Assembly (NCBI GenBank): GCA_963700745.1
Contig: CAVOYT010000013.1
Span: 372,001-436,000 of the forward strand
DNA length: 64,000 nt
DNA from: UBA10649 sp963700745
GTDB lineage: Bacteria > Actinomycetota > Actinomycetes > S36-B12
Direction of reading: 5' to 3'
The stretch's first letter is position 1; each line of letters starts with the position of its first letter. A program made the translations under genes and the position numbers. The notes below the pieces were generated by a model that was given only the letters and a program-made list of their open reading frames with translations, did not search any database and was not told the DNA's origin. This document shows positions 53,610 to 63,289 of the stretch, one piece after another.

Positions 53610-54584
53610 CTACTTCCAGGGGTCGACCGGCTCCAGGCTCACGCAGTCCCATCGAGTCGCCTCGACCCGCAACTTGCCGCAGGACTCCATTCGCGCCCGA
53701 GATAGCGGAACGCGTTCGAGCCGGGCGCGCCAGGTCCTGCCGTCGACGTGCCGGACCTCGGCCTCGGCCGTCTCGACGTCCTTGAGCGGGTCCACTCCGG
53801 GAGGAGTGGGCACGGCTCGGCCATCGATGACGCGCAGCACGTCGATCGCCTCGACGTCGTTGATCCCGAACCGCTTCCGGACCTCGATGGCCGCCACCTG
53901 ATGCGGCGCCAGCAGGCCCGTGCGACCACGGAACGCCGGCACGAGCACCTCGCCAGCCTCGGCCATCCGGATGACATCCTCGGCGGCGGCGACGTCGACG
54001 CGTCCGTGCACCACGCCGGTCGGCAGGGTGAGCATGACCGGTGCGAAACGATGACCTCCGACGTGGCTGCACTCCCACAGGCGCTCGCGCCCGGTACCGC
54101 CGGTCCCCGCCGGACGCGCAGCCAGGAGGGTGGTCAGCAGCGTGCGCCCGGCCAGCGCACAGCACTGGTCACGCGTTCCGTTGGTGCAGACGAAGTGCAC
54201 CGGCTCGCGTTCGACACGGCCGAAGGCAGGCAGCCGGCCCTGGCCAATCGCGGATAGATCCCACGACAGGAGTTCGGCCAGGTCCTCCACGATGCCGTGC
54301 CGGAGGAGGGCGCCTCCGGGTGCGCTGCGAGCCACCCATACATGGCGTTCGGGCCCGACCGCTCGCTCGAGCCGGTCAGGGTGCCGGGCGAGGATGGCCT
54401 TGACGCCGGTGCCTGCCGTCGCGGACAGGTGCGTGGCGACGGCCGCAGGCAGCCTGCTGGTCGTAATCGCGTCGCGCCCCCATGGACCGGGATGCTCGAC
54501 CACGATCCAGGCGCTGGCCAGGGGCGCGGTTCCCGCCAGCGGCTCGCCCGCTTCGAGGGAGTCGACGGAGCAGCGTTCGCTCAC
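53610..54584 (-). CDS. sucrase/ferredoxin-like family protein
   Basis: The intact frame of 324 residues belongs to the Suc_Fer-like family, thioredoxin-fold proteins that hold a 2Fe-2S cluster. RHVWVARSAPGGALLRHG starts the core; HFVCTNGTRDQCCALAGRTL provides Cys residues and WECSHVGGHRFAPVMLTLPTGVVHGRV the C-x-H...G-H segment. The original sucrase activity assignment in the family is doubtful; a ferredoxin-like electron role is more likely. The start overlaps the parC stop by 4 bases, so it is translated from the same mRNA. Confidence 0.88.
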   Translation of the reverse strand: MSERCSVDSLEAGEPLAGTAPLASAWIVVEHPGPWGRDAITTSRLPAAVATHLSATAGTGVKAILARHPDRLERAVGPERHVWVARSAPGGALLRHGIVEDLAELLSWDLSAIGQGRLPAFGRVEREPVHFVCTNGTRDQCCALAGRTLLTTLLAARPAGTGGTGRERLWECSHVGGHRFAPVMLTLPTGVVHGRVDVAAAEDVIRMAEAGEVLVPAFRGRTGLLAPHQVAAIEVRKRFGINDVEAIDVLRVIDGRAVPTPPGVDPLKDVETAEAEVRHVDGRTWRARLERVPLSRARMESCGKLRVEATRWDCVSLEPVDPWK

Positions 54585-57034
54585 AGGGCACCTGCGATTC
54601 CGCCGATGGGCGCTGGCGCCGGGGTCCCCGTGCCGTCTCTTCGCACGTCGGGCTCGGGAAGGGTCACGGGCACCCCCGAGGCGGTCGCTGCCCGCGCGGG
54701 GCCGCGCCCGCTCCAGGCGATCAGCAGCCGGTCCTCCCCGGACCGGAACTTGTGGCAGCGGACTCCGCCGGTGCCCCTGCCCTTGCCGGGGTACTCCGCG
54801 AGCGGCGTGACCTTGAGGGTGCCGGACTCGGTTCCCGGAAGTGCAGCCGCCGTGCCGGCAACCGTGACCACGACCGAGGAGTCATCAGGGACGAGGGCGT
54901 TGAACGAGATGACCTCCGCGCCCGCCGCGAGCTTGACGCCTGACATCCCGCCGGCGGCGCGTCCCTGCGGCCGCACGGCCGAGGCGGGGATCCGAAGCAG
55001 CTGGGCGTCCGAGGTGATGAAGATGAGCTCGGCGCCCTCGGCGTCGGCTTCCGTCAGTCGGGCCGCTCCCACCACCCGGTCGCCGTCATCGAGGCGGATG
55101 ACCTCCCACGAGTCCTTGTTCTGGAGGACGTCGGGAATGACGCGCTTGACGATGCCCGAAGCGGTCGCCAGCGCGAGGCCACCGGACTCGTCGAGCGTGG
55201 TGAGGCACAGCGCCGTCTCGCTGGGCGGCAGGTCGACGAAGGCTCCCAGTGGGGCACCCGCGGACAGCGCCGGCACTCCGGATACCGCCGGCATGGCTGG
55301 CAGGTCGATCGAGCGAAGTCGGATGACGCGGCCGGCGCTGGTCACCAGTCCGAACTCGCCTCTCGAGGTCGCGGGAATAGCGCTGACGACGACGTCATGC
55401 GTGGACCGCTGGTCGTGAGCCGCGTCCGCTGCCGCACTGGTGTCCGCGGTGCGGGCCAGCAGGCCGGTGCTCGACATCAGGACCACGCACGGCTCGTCGT
55501 GGACCTCAAGCGGAACCGCGGCCGTCACGGGGGCGGCCGACGCCTCCATGAGCAGGGTTCGACGGGGAGTGGCGTGGCTCTGGGCCACCGCCGACAGCTC
55601 GTCGGCGACCGCGGCGCGCAGGACGTCGTCGTCCTCGAGCAGTTCCGTGAGCCGGTCGATCTCGCGCCGCAGGTCGTCACCCTCCTTCTCCAGCTCCAGG
55701 CGGGAGAACTTCGTGAGGCGACGCAAGGGCATGTCCAGGATGTAGGTGGCCTGCACGTCCGAGAGGTCGAACACCGTCATGAGACGGTCCTTCGCGGAGG
55801 CGGCATCGTCTGACTCGCGGATCAGCTGGATGACCTCGTCGATGTCGAGGATGGCGATGAGCAGGCCCTCGACCAGGTGCAGTCGGTCCTGCGCCTTGCC
55901 GCGGCGGAAGGCGCTGCGCCGCCGCACGACGGTGAGCCGGTGGTCGAGCCACACGCGCAGCATGGTCAGCAGGCCCAGGGTCTGCGGCTGGCCGTCGACC
56001 AGGGCCACCGCATTGATGTTGACGGTGTCCTCCATCGGCGTCATCTTGAACAGGTGTTCCAGCACCGCCTCGGGGTGGAAGCCGTTCTTGATCTCGATCA
56101 CCAGCTGCAGGCCGCTCTCGCCGTCGGTGAGGTCGACGACGTCGGAGATCCCCTGCAGCTTCTTGGACTGGACGGCGTCCTTGATGCGGTCGATGATCCG
56201 CTCGGGCCCCACATTGAAGGGCAGCTCCGTGACCACGATGCCCTTGCGGCGCGGGGTGATCTGCTCGACCCTGGTGCGGGCCCGGACGCGGAAGCTGCCG
56301 CGACCGGTCTCATAGGCGTCCCGAATGCCATCCAGTCCGGTGATGACACCGCCTCCGGGCAGGTCCGGGCCGGGGATCAGGGTCATGATCTCCGCGAGGG
56401 AGGCGTCGGGATGGTGCAGGAGGTGGCGGGCCCCGTTGAGCACCTCGCCGAGGTTGTGCGGGACCAGGGTCGTGGCCATGCCGACGGCGATCCCGGCTGC
56501 TCCGTTGACGAGCAGGTTGGGGATGGCGGCCGGCAGGACGGTCGGTTCCGTCTCGCGTCCGTCGTAGTTCGCGGCGAAGTCGACGACGTCCTCGTCCAGA
56601 CCGGCGGTCATGTCCATCGCCGGGCCGGCCAACCGGGCCTCGGTGTAGCGCATGGCGGCGGGCCCGTCATCCAGCGAGCCGAAGTTGCCGTGCCCATCGA
56701 CCATCGGCAGCCGGAGGGTGAACGACTGGGACATGCGCACGAGAGCGTCGTAGATGGCGGAGTCGCCGTGCGGATGCAGCCGGCCCATGACCTCGCCGAC
56801 CACCCGGGCGCTCTTGACGTGACCACGGTCCGGGCGCAGTCCCATCTGCGCCATCTGGAACAGGATCCTGCGCTGCACCGGCTTCAGGCCGTCCCGCGCG
56901 TCGGGCAGGGCGCGGGCGTAGATGACGGAGTAGGCGTACTCCAGGAACGAGCCACGCATCTCGTCGGATACGTCGACATCGACGATGCGACCGTGGCCAG
57001 GAGCCTCGGGGTTGCGCGTCGTGCGGCGTGCCAT
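54581..57034 (-). CDS. parC: DNA topoisomerase IV subunit A, type IIA
   Basis: The breakage-reunion subunit that pairs with the ParE encoded at 27956. The 817-residue frame is intact. The start is ATG 57034 with GAGAGGA 4 nt upstream (ARRTTRNPEAPGHGRIVDVDVSDEMRGSFLEYAYSVIYARALPDARDGLKPVQRRIL). HPHGDSAIYDALVRMSQ and MRYTEARLAGPAMDM with the catalytic Tyr follow, then PNLLVNGAAGIAVGMATTLVPHN. The C-terminal beta-pinwheel is present but has no clear gyrase box (Q-R-R-G-G-K-G), supporting topoisomerase IV over gyrase; the end does include KGRGTGGVRCHKF, similar in shape to degenerate boxes. Confidence 0.93.
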   Translation of the reverse strand: MARRTTRNPEAPGHGRIVDVDVSDEMRGSFLEYAYSVIYARALPDARDGLKPVQRRILFQMAQMGLRPDRGHVKSARVVGEVMGRLHPHGDSAIYDALVRMSQSFTLRLPMVDGHGNFGSLDDGPAAMRYTEARLAGPAMDMTAGLDEDVVDFAANYDGRETEPTVLPAAIPNLLVNGAAGIAVGMATTLVPHNLGEVLNGARHLLHHPDASLAEIMTLIPGPDLPGGGVITGLDGIRDAYETGRGSFRVRARTRVEQITPRRKGIVVTELPFNVGPERIIDRIKDAVQSKKLQGISDVVDLTDGESGLQLVIEIKNGFHPEAVLEHLFKMTPMEDTVNINAVALVDGQPQTLGLLTMLRVWLDHRLTVVRRRSAFRRGKAQDRLHLVEGLLIAILDIDEVIQLIRESDDAASAKDRLMTVFDLSDVQATYILDMPLRRLTKFSRLELEKEGDDLRREIDRLTELLEDDDVLRAAVADELSAVAQSHATPRRTLLMEASAAPVTAAVPLEVHDEPCVVLMSSTGLLARTADTSAAADAAHDQRSTHDVVVSAIPATSRGEFGLVTSAGRVIRLRSIDLPAMPAVSGVPALSAGAPLGAFVDLPPSETALCLTTLDESGGLALATASGIVKRVIPDVLQNKDSWEVIRLDDGDRVVGAARLTEADAEGAELIFITSDAQLLRIPASAVRPQGRAAGGMSGVKLAAGAEVISFNALVPDDSSVVVTVAGTAAALPGTESGTLKVTPLAEYPGKGRGTGGVRCHKFRSGEDRLLIAWSGRGPARAATASGVPVTLPEPDVRRDGTGTPAPAPIGGIAGAL

Positions 57035-57077
57035 GGGGTCCTCTCGTCGGTCTCGGTCCGGGGTCGATTCTCTCCGG

Positions 57078-57963
57078 TCAGCGCACCAGCGGGCTGGCTC
57101 CGACACGGCCAACGGCCAAGGCGGCGATTCGCTGGCCCTCGGTCACGCCCTGCACCAGGGTCCCGTCGGCCAGCCACACGGGCAGGAATCCGGCAGTGAA
57201 CGCATCCCCGGCACCGGTCGTGTCGGCCACGTCGATGGGCAGCGCGGGCTGGGACACGGTGCCGCTGGTGTCGCGCGCCAGGGCCCCACGGGCGCCGACC
57301 TTCACCACGACGGTGGGGACGATGTCGGCGAGCACGTTGAGTGCGTCGTGCGGGTCGTCGCAGCCGGAGAGCACCGCGGCCTCGTCCTCGTTGGCGAGGA
57401 CCAGCTGGAACAGCGGGAGCATCTCGAGGAAGCGATCGAGCTGAGCCGCGCAGCGGCGCAGCCGAGGCCGGATCGAGGCTGCGAGAGGCCCCCACCTCCA
57501 CTGCCCATTCGAGGACGGCTCGGCCGAGGTCGGCCGTGGCCGGGTTCAGGAAGGTGTAGCCGGACAGGTGCACGTGGGTGTCGGCCGTGATGAGGGATCG
57601 CACCCGCTCCAGGGTGACGGCCGCATTGGCACCTGAGTCGGGGAACATCGTCCGTTCGCGTCGGCGATCGACGATGACCACGCACGTGCCCGTGGCGAGC
57701 CCGGCGGCGATCTCGAGCTCCACGTCGACTCCGATGGCCGCCAGCTCGCCTCGGATGGCCAGGCCGAAGGGATCGTCTCCGACGGACCCGACGATGGTGA
57801 CCGGGTGTCCGCCCGTGGCCATCCAGGCCGCCGTGTTCGCGGCCACGCCGCCGGGCTGAAGGGTCACGTGTGCCGGAGTGTCGCTGGCATAGGCGATGTC
57901 GGAGTCGATCATCGCGGTGACGTCCATCATGACGTCCCCGACGACCAGGCACCTGCGTGGCAC
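57078..57963 (-). CDS. PfkB-family kinase, probable pseudouridine kinase (frameshifted)
   Basis: GTG 57963 has AGGAG 4 nt upstream. VPRRCLVVGDVMMDVTAMIDSDI and VTLQPGGVAANTAAWMATGGHPVTIVGSVGDDPFGLA are the N-terminal ribokinase features; a frameshift near 57440 interrupts; then LVLANEDEAAVL, VVVKVGARGALARD and the catalytic VADTTGAGDAFTAGFLPVWLADG. About 295 residues. It lies 10 bases after psuG, the pairing seen for pseudouridine breakdown: the kinase makes pseudouridine 5'-phosphate and PsuG cleaves it. A sugar kinase with another substrate is possible. Confidence 0.82.
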
Positions 57964-57973
57964 GGGACTCCTG

Positions 57974-58927
57974 CTACTCCGCGGCCGAGGCGTCGGCAAC
58001 CGAGATCCGCGCCGCGAGCTCCGCGTTTCGCACGATGATCTGCTCGTTCACGATCAGGCTCGCTCCGTGCGTCGCGCGGTGGAAGTGGTCGAGCAGGAAG
58101 GGCGTGACGTCCTTGCCCGTGACATTCCTGGCCGAGGCGAGGCGCAGGCCCTCCTCGAGGACCCGGTCGTGCAGATCGGGATCGAGCTGCTGGTCGGCGG
58201 GCAGGGGGTTGGCCACCACGAGAGCCGAGGGGATCCGCAGTCCGTCGCGTGCCCGCATGACATCGGCCACGTCCTCGGCCGTCTGCGCGGACCAGTCCAG
58301 GGAGTAGCCGGAGTCGGTGAGGTAGAAGCCGGGGAACTGGAGGGTGCCGTAGCCGAGGACGCCCACGTTCAGGGTCTCCAGGCGCTCCAGGGTGGCGCCG
58401 ACGTCGAGAATCGACTTCACGCCCGAGCAGACGACGGTCATGGCGGTGATGGCCAGGGTGTTGAGGTCTGCCGACTCGTCCCAGCTGTCGCGGGCCTGCC
58501 GATGGACGCCGCCGAGCCCACCGGTCGCGAACACCCGGATTCCGACGAGCGATGCCAGGTGGCTTGTGGCGGCCACGGTGGTCGCGCCGTTCCCGCCACG
58601 GCTGACGATGGCGCCGAGGTCCCGGACGCTTACCTTGACCACGTCGTCCCGGTTCGCCACCTGGAAGAGGGAATCCTCGTCGAGGCCCACGTGGACGCGG
58701 CCCTCGAGGATGGCGATGGTCGCCGGGATCGCCCCGCGGGATCGGACGATGTCCTCGACCTCTGCCGCGACGCGCGCGTTCTCCGGGCGGGGGAGTCCGT
58801 GGCTGATGATCGTCGACTCCAGGGCCACGACGGGGATGCCCGACGCCTGGGCGTCGAGAATCTCGTCGGTCACCCGGATCAGGGCCGGATCGAGTCCGGA
58901 GGGCAGGAGAGCGTGGTGCATCGTCAC
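57974..58927 (-). CDS. psuG: pseudouridine-5'-phosphate glycosidase
   Basis: The enzyme splits the C-C bond of pseudouridine 5'-phosphate to uracil and ribose 5-phosphate. 317 residues, intact. VVALESTIISHGLPRPENARVA, ATIAILEGRVHVGL (with the catalytic Lys region represented elsewhere), VSVRDLGAIVSRGGNGATTVAATSHLASLVGIRVFATGGLGGVHR, SADLNTLAITAMTVVCSGVKSILDVGATLERLETLNVGVLGYGT and FLLDHFHRATHGASLIVNEQIIVRNAELAARIS are all standard. The start is GTG 58927, 6 nt after TAGGGT. It heads a leftward unit psuG-pfkB-parC-sucrase/ferredoxin. Confidence 0.95.
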   Translation of the reverse strand: MTMHHALLPSGLDPALIRVTDEILDAQASGIPVVALESTIISHGLPRPENARVAAEVEDIVRSRGAIPATIAILEGRVHVGLDEDSLFQVANRDDVVKVSVRDLGAIVSRGGNGATTVAATSHLASLVGIRVFATGGLGGVHRQARDSWDESADLNTLAITAMTVVCSGVKSILDVGATLERLETLNVGVLGYGTLQFPGFYLTDSGYSLDWSAQTAEDVADVMRARDGLRIPSALVVANPLPADQQLDPDLHDRVLEEGLRLASARNVTGKDVTPFLLDHFHRATHGASLIVNEQIIVRNAELAARISVADASAAE

Positions 58928-58933
58928 GTCCCG

Positions 58934-58939
58934 ACCCTA
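58934..58939 (-). promoter_or_regulatory. -10 box of psuG, leaderless
   Basis: TAGGGT on the minus strand ends 6 nt before GTG 58927. It is divergent with the box at 58997. Confidence 0.6.
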
Positions 58940-58996
58940 CCCGCGGGTGCCCGCCGTCCGCAGCCGCCGGGGTCGCTCTGACCCGGTCCACGGGGC

Positions 58997-59002
58997 CAGA
59001 AT
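58997..59002 (+). promoter_or_regulatory. -10 box of the GNAT fusion gene, leaderless
   Basis: CAGAAT ends 6 nt before GTG 59009. Confidence 0.55.
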
Positions 59003-59008
59003 GGGGCT

Positions 59009-61402
59009 GTGGCGCCGACCGGATACCCGCTGGAGTGGGAGGCGGACGTCCTCCTCCGCGACGGGCACCCCGTGCGCCTGCGGCCGATCACCGTGGCCGA
59101 CGGCGAAGCCCTGCGGCGGTTCCACGCGGCGCTCTCGGCGCAGACGATCTACTACCGCTTCTTCTCGGTCAAGCCGGAACTGACGGACAAGGACGTGGAG
59201 TACTTCACGAACGTGGATCACCGCTCGCGGGTGGCGCTCGTGGCCATCGACCGCGACGAGATCATCGGCGTGGGGCGATTCGACGTCCTCGGTGATGGAC
59301 GCGCCGAGGTCGCCTTCAACATCCGGGATGCGATCCAGGGCAGGGGGCTCGGATCGATCCTGCTGGAGCATCTGGCTGCGGCGGCACGGGAGCTGGGCGT
59401 CTCGCGGTTCGTGGCCGAGGTCCTGCCGGAGAACTCGCGCATGCTCGCGACCTTCCGCGAGGCGGGCTACGAGCTGAAGCAGCAGCGAGAGGAGGACGTC
59501 ATCGCCGTCTCGTTCGACATCGAGCCCACGGACGCGAGCGTGGCCGTCATGGCGGCGCGGGAACTGCGAGCCGAGGCACGTTCGGTGCGGCGGCTCCTGC
59601 AGCCCCGGGTCGTGGCCGTCGTCGGCGCGTCGAGGTCCCCGGGCGGTCTCGGACACGCGCTCCTCCAGCATCTGGTCGAGGGTTCCTTCACCGGTGAGCT
59701 GATCGCCGTCCACCCGGAGGTTGACCAGATCACCGGGGTGAGGTGCGTTCGCTCGCTCGCCGAGGCGGGGTGCGAGGTCGACATCGCCATCGTCGTGGTG
59801 CCGGCTGCCCGGGTCGGCGGCGTCATCGAGGACGCCGGGGCCGCGGATGTGCACGCGCTGGTGATCGTGTCGGGGGGCTTCGGCGAGGAGGGTCCGGAGG
59901 GACTGGCCGAGCAGGCGCGGATCGTGTCGGTCGCGCACCAGACCGGGATGCGGGTGGTGGGCCCCAACGCACTGGGGCTGATCAACACCGATCCGGCGAT
60001 CAGGCTCAACGCTTCCCTCGTGCCGCGCATGCCGCTGGCGGGGCGGGTCGGCTTCTTCTGCCAGTCGGGAGCCCTCGGAGCCTCGATCCTCGATCGAGTC
60101 CGCAGCCGGGGCCTTGGCCTGTCGACGTTCGTCTCGGCCGGAAACCGGGCGGACGTGTCGGGCAACGACCTGCTGCAGTACTGGCGGGAGGACGACGCCA
60201 CGGACGTCGTCCTGCTCTACCTGGAGTCCATCGGCAACGCCCGGAAGTTCGCTCGACTCGTCCACCGCACGGCGCAGGCCAAGCCCGTCGTGATGGTGCG
60301 CACGGGTGGATCCGGGCACGAGCACCCGCTCGGTCACGCGGTCGCCAGTACCCAACTGTCCCAGCGGGCCGTGAACCAGATCCTCGCCGATTGCGGCGTC
60401 ATCCTCGTGGACAGCGTTGACGAGCTCATCGACATCGGGCGCGTCGCGGCGAGCCAGCCCCTGCCCAGCGGGTCTGCGGTGGCCGTGATCGGGAACAGCA
60501 ACGCCCTCGCCGTGCTGGCCGTGAACGCGATGGAGGGCACGGGCCTCACCGTCGCCGGGCCACCCGTCACCTTCGCTCGGACGGAGTCTGTCGCCGGCCA
60601 GGTGCAAGCGGTCACGGCCGCACTGGCGGACCCGACCGTCGGAGCCGTGCTGGTGCTCCACGCCACCCCGGTCGAGGACCGGGGCGATGACGCGTTGAGA
60701 CGCGAGCTGGACAGGCTCCTTGGCAGCGACACCACCAAGCCCGTCGTGGCCGTGTTGAGCGCGGGCTCAGGACTAGGCGATCCGCGAGGCGTGCCGGTGT
60801 TCGAGGACGTCGAGGACGCGGTGCGCGCGCTCTCGGCAGTGGCGTGGCTGGATCGCTGGCGTCGCGAGGACGCCCTCAAGGAGATGAGCCATCCGGGCAC
60901 TGACGACTCCCTGGCGCCCGTATTGCCGGTGGTGCCCGGCACGGTTGACGGGGAGGCGGCGGTGCGCATGGTCGTCGGCACCGGCCTGCCATGGGTCACG
61001 CTCGACCAGGATGGTGCCGGAAGCGTTGGCCTGCGCATCCGTCTGCTGGACGACCCCCTGTTCGGGCCCGTCGTGCTCGTGGGCGTCGATGACCCGGTGG
61101 CAGACGCACTGGAGGATCACGCTCACCGACTGGCCCCGGTCTCCGCGGCCGGCGCGCGAGGGATGCTTGAGTCGCTCGGGTCCCTGTCCGTTCTCGTGCA
61201 GGGGATGGACCCGGCCCACACGACGCGATTGGCGCAGGCGATCAGCGACGTGAGCTGCCTCCACATTCGCCGAGCCGGCGTGACCCGAGCGGACCTTCGG
61301 CACGTGGTCCCGGGGGAGGACGGCGACTTGACCGTGGGCGACATCTCGGTCACGGTGGCTGCCTCAGCCATGGTGGCGGACCCGGCGGCGCGTCGGATGT
61401 GA
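59009..61402 (+). CDS. GNAT acetyltransferase fused to acyl-CoA-synthetase-like (NDP-forming) domains
   Basis: 797 residues, intact. The N-terminus is a GNAT domain: VRLRPITVADGEALRRFHAALSAQTIYYRFFS and AEVAFNIRDAIQGRGLGSILLEHLAAAARELG (acetyl-CoA loop). From about residue 190 the CoA-binding domain begins (LLQPRVVAVVGASRSPGGLGHALLQHLVEGSFTGELIAVHP), then a ligase-CoA-like domain (GRVGFFCQSGALGASILDRVRSRGLGLSTFVSAGNRADVSGNDLLQYWRED). The last part is a degenerate ATP-grasp. E. coli Pat has the GNAT at the C-terminus; actinobacterial PatA-type proteins carry it at the N-terminus. It probably acetylates lysines of acetyl-CoA synthetase. Whether the synthetase half is active is unclear. Confidence 0.88.
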   Translation: MAPTGYPLEWEADVLLRDGHPVRLRPITVADGEALRRFHAALSAQTIYYRFFSVKPELTDKDVEYFTNVDHRSRVALVAIDRDEIIGVGRFDVLGDGRAEVAFNIRDAIQGRGLGSILLEHLAAAARELGVSRFVAEVLPENSRMLATFREAGYELKQQREEDVIAVSFDIEPTDASVAVMAARELRAEARSVRRLLQPRVVAVVGASRSPGGLGHALLQHLVEGSFTGELIAVHPEVDQITGVRCVRSLAEAGCEVDIAIVVVPAARVGGVIEDAGAADVHALVIVSGGFGEEGPEGLAEQARIVSVAHQTGMRVVGPNALGLINTDPAIRLNASLVPRMPLAGRVGFFCQSGALGASILDRVRSRGLGLSTFVSAGNRADVSGNDLLQYWREDDATDVVLLYLESIGNARKFARLVHRTAQAKPVVMVRTGGSGHEHPLGHAVASTQLSQRAVNQILADCGVILVDSVDELIDIGRVAASQPLPSGSAVAVIGNSNALAVLAVNAMEGTGLTVAGPPVTFARTESVAGQVQAVTAALADPTVGAVLVLHATPVEDRGDDALRRELDRLLGSDTTKPVVAVLSAGSGLGDPRGVPVFEDVEDAVRALSAVAWLDRWRREDALKEMSHPGTDDSLAPVLPVVPGTVDGEAAVRMVVGTGLPWVTLDQDGAGSVGLRIRLLDDPLFGPVVLVGVDDPVADALEDHAHRLAPVSAAGARGMLESLGSLSVLVQGMDPAHTTRLAQAISDVSCLHIRRAGVTRADLRHVVPGEDGDLTVGDISVTVAASAMVADPAARRM

Positions 61403-61417
61403 GCTAAGAGGACCACG

Positions 61418-62696
61418 ATGAGCCCCGTCATTCGCAGGGTGCTCCTGGGGAACTCGCTCTCGGCCCTCGGCAATGGCCTGACGATTCCCCTGCTGGTCGT
61501 CTACCTGGGTCAGGTCCGCGACTTGGGCACGGGCACTGCCGGGCTCGTGGTGACGTCCATGGCGCTGGTGACGCTGGTCCTCATGCCGGCGACCGGCATC
61601 CTTGTCGACCGCTTCGGCCCTCGTCCGGTACTGATCGGGGGACTGCTCGTCCAGGCCCTCGGCGTGGGACTCCTCACGCAGGTCTCATCTGCGGCCTCCG
61701 CGTTCGCGATCGCAGCGGTGGTGGCGACCGGGTCGTCCTTCACGTGGAGTCCGCAGGCGGCCCTTCTCGGCCGACTGACCTCCCCCGGGGAGCGTCCGCG
61801 CGTCTTCGGCATCCAGTTCATGCTCCTCAACCTCGGCATCGGGATCGGCGGACTGGTGTCCGCGGTGATAGCCGACGTCGACAGTCCGGGGACATTCACC
61901 GTGCTCTACATCGCCGACGCGATGACCTTCCTGCTGTACGTCGGGGTGCTCCTCACCCTTCGGGGAGTGGGGGTCGGCCCCGCCCCTATGCAACCCGGCC
62001 CGGCGGGGGCTGAACCGCAGGCAGGCGGCTATCGCGACCTGCTTCGTGACCGGGTGCTGCTTCGGATCGTCGTACTGGGTCTGGTCCTGCTCACGTCCGG
62101 CTACGGGTCGCTGATGGTGGGAATGCCCATCTTCATCACGGTGGTCAACGGGCTCTCGGTCTCGTGGGTGGGCGTCGCCTTCGCGGCGAACACGGTGGCC
62201 ATCGTGCTGATGCAGCTGACGACGATCCGCCTGATCACCCATCGCTCGCGCAGCCGGGTCCTCGCCCTCATCGCTGGCGCTGTGGGGGGCGTCCTGGCTC
62301 ATCATGGGCGTGACCGGCCTGCTTCCGGCCGCCCTGGCCATCGCCGGGATCCTGCTGTCAACCGTGGTCTTCGGCATCGGGGAGACCCTCTGGTCCCCGG
62401 TTGCCCCCGCCCTGATCAACGACCTGGCACCGGACCACCTCCGCGGCCGCTACAACTCGGTGCAGAGCCTGGTGTGGGGCGTGTCCGGGGCCTTGGGCCC
62501 CGCGCTTGCGGGATTGCTCCTGGGTGCGGGGCTGGTCGCCCTGTGGGTCGGGGTCGTCGTTGGCGGTTGCCTCGTGGCGGGCGTGCTGGCCCTTCGGCTG
62601 CGCGCCCATCTCACCCCAGCGCTCGACGGGCGGGTGGCAGCGCCGGCGGCGGATCCACAGGCGGGGGACGGGACGCTCCGAGGAGTGGAACAATGA
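61418..62696 (+). CDS. major facilitator superfamily transporter (frameshifted)
   Basis: About 425 residues with twelve expected membrane segments, e.g. LLGNSLSALGNGLTIPLLVVYLG, GLVVTSMALVTLVLMPATGILVDRFGPRPVLIGGLLVQALGVGLLT (including the loop 2-3 G-x-x-x-D-R-x-G-x-R motif), FAIAAVVATGSSF, LLNLGIGIGGLVSAVIADVD, VLYIADAMTFLLYVGVLLTL, IVVLGLVLLTSGYGSLMVGMPIFITVV. A frameshift near 62285 precedes LIMGVTGLLPAALAIAGILLSTVVFGIGETLWSP. RSRG-like drug exporters have this layout, but the substrate cannot be read from the sequence. The ATG lies 15 bases after the GNAT fusion stop, so they are probably co-transcribed. Confidence 0.82.
62689..62694 (+). promoter_or_regulatory. -10 box of the DUF5998 gene, leaderless
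   Basis: AACAAT ends 6 nt before ATG 62701 and overlaps the end of the transporter gene. Confidence 0.5.
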
Positions 62697-62700
62697 CGCC

Positions 62701-63285
62701 ATGACGGAGTCCGCTCTCGGCCAGCAACTGCGCACCGACATCCAGAAGTCCGGCTACTACCCGGATCTGGTGGCCGACGCCCTGGAGACCGCGCTGGCCG
62801 GCGAGACGCTGCGCTCGTACGTCGTGCACCACGAGGCGACCTTCGACCGTGATGAGCTGCGACGCCACGTGACGGTGCTGGCCCTCACCCCGACCCGCCT
62901 CATCGTCGGCCACACCGACGAGCACCCCGCCGACGAGGCCAACCCACGTCCGTCGGCATCCGCGTCGACCGAGGCGGTCCGGATCGAGCGCGTCGACTCC
63001 GTTGTCGTTACCCGGGTGGTGAGCGACCCAGCGACCCACAAGCCCGGCGGAGCCGCCGCCGAGGTGGTGCTCACCATCGGCTGGGGCGCGGTGAGCCGGA
63101 TCGACCTCGAGCCCGCCACCTGCGGCGACCCGCAGTGCGAGGCGGACCACGGGTACACCGGGACCGCGAGCAACGATGACCTCTCGGTTCGAGTCGCCGA
63201 GGTGGCCGACGGCGCTGACGTGGTGCGTCAGGTGCTGGCCTTCGCCGCAGAACTGGCGCAGGCGACGGCCGACCGGGCCCGCTGA
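62701..63285 (+). CDS. DUF5998 family protein
   Basis: The 194-residue frame is intact. LRTDIQKSGYYPDLVADALETALAGETLRSYVVHHEATFDRDELRRHVTVLALTPTRLIVGHTDEH is highly conserved in the family, and EVVLTIGWGAVSRIDLEPATCGDPQCEADHGYTG with a Cys pair follows. The function is unknown; the domain resembles PH-like lipid or protein-binding folds (inference only). The next gene begins 4 bases after the stop, a pairing seen repeatedly in actinobacteria. Confidence 0.9.
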   Translation: MTESALGQQLRTDIQKSGYYPDLVADALETALAGETLRSYVVHHEATFDRDELRRHVTVLALTPTRLIVGHTDEHPADEANPRPSASASTEAVRIERVDSVVVTRVVSDPATHKPGGAAAEVVLTIGWGAVSRIDLEPATCGDPQCEADHGYTGTASNDDLSVRVAEVADGADVVRQVLAFAAELAQATADRAR

Positions 63286-63289
63286 GGCG

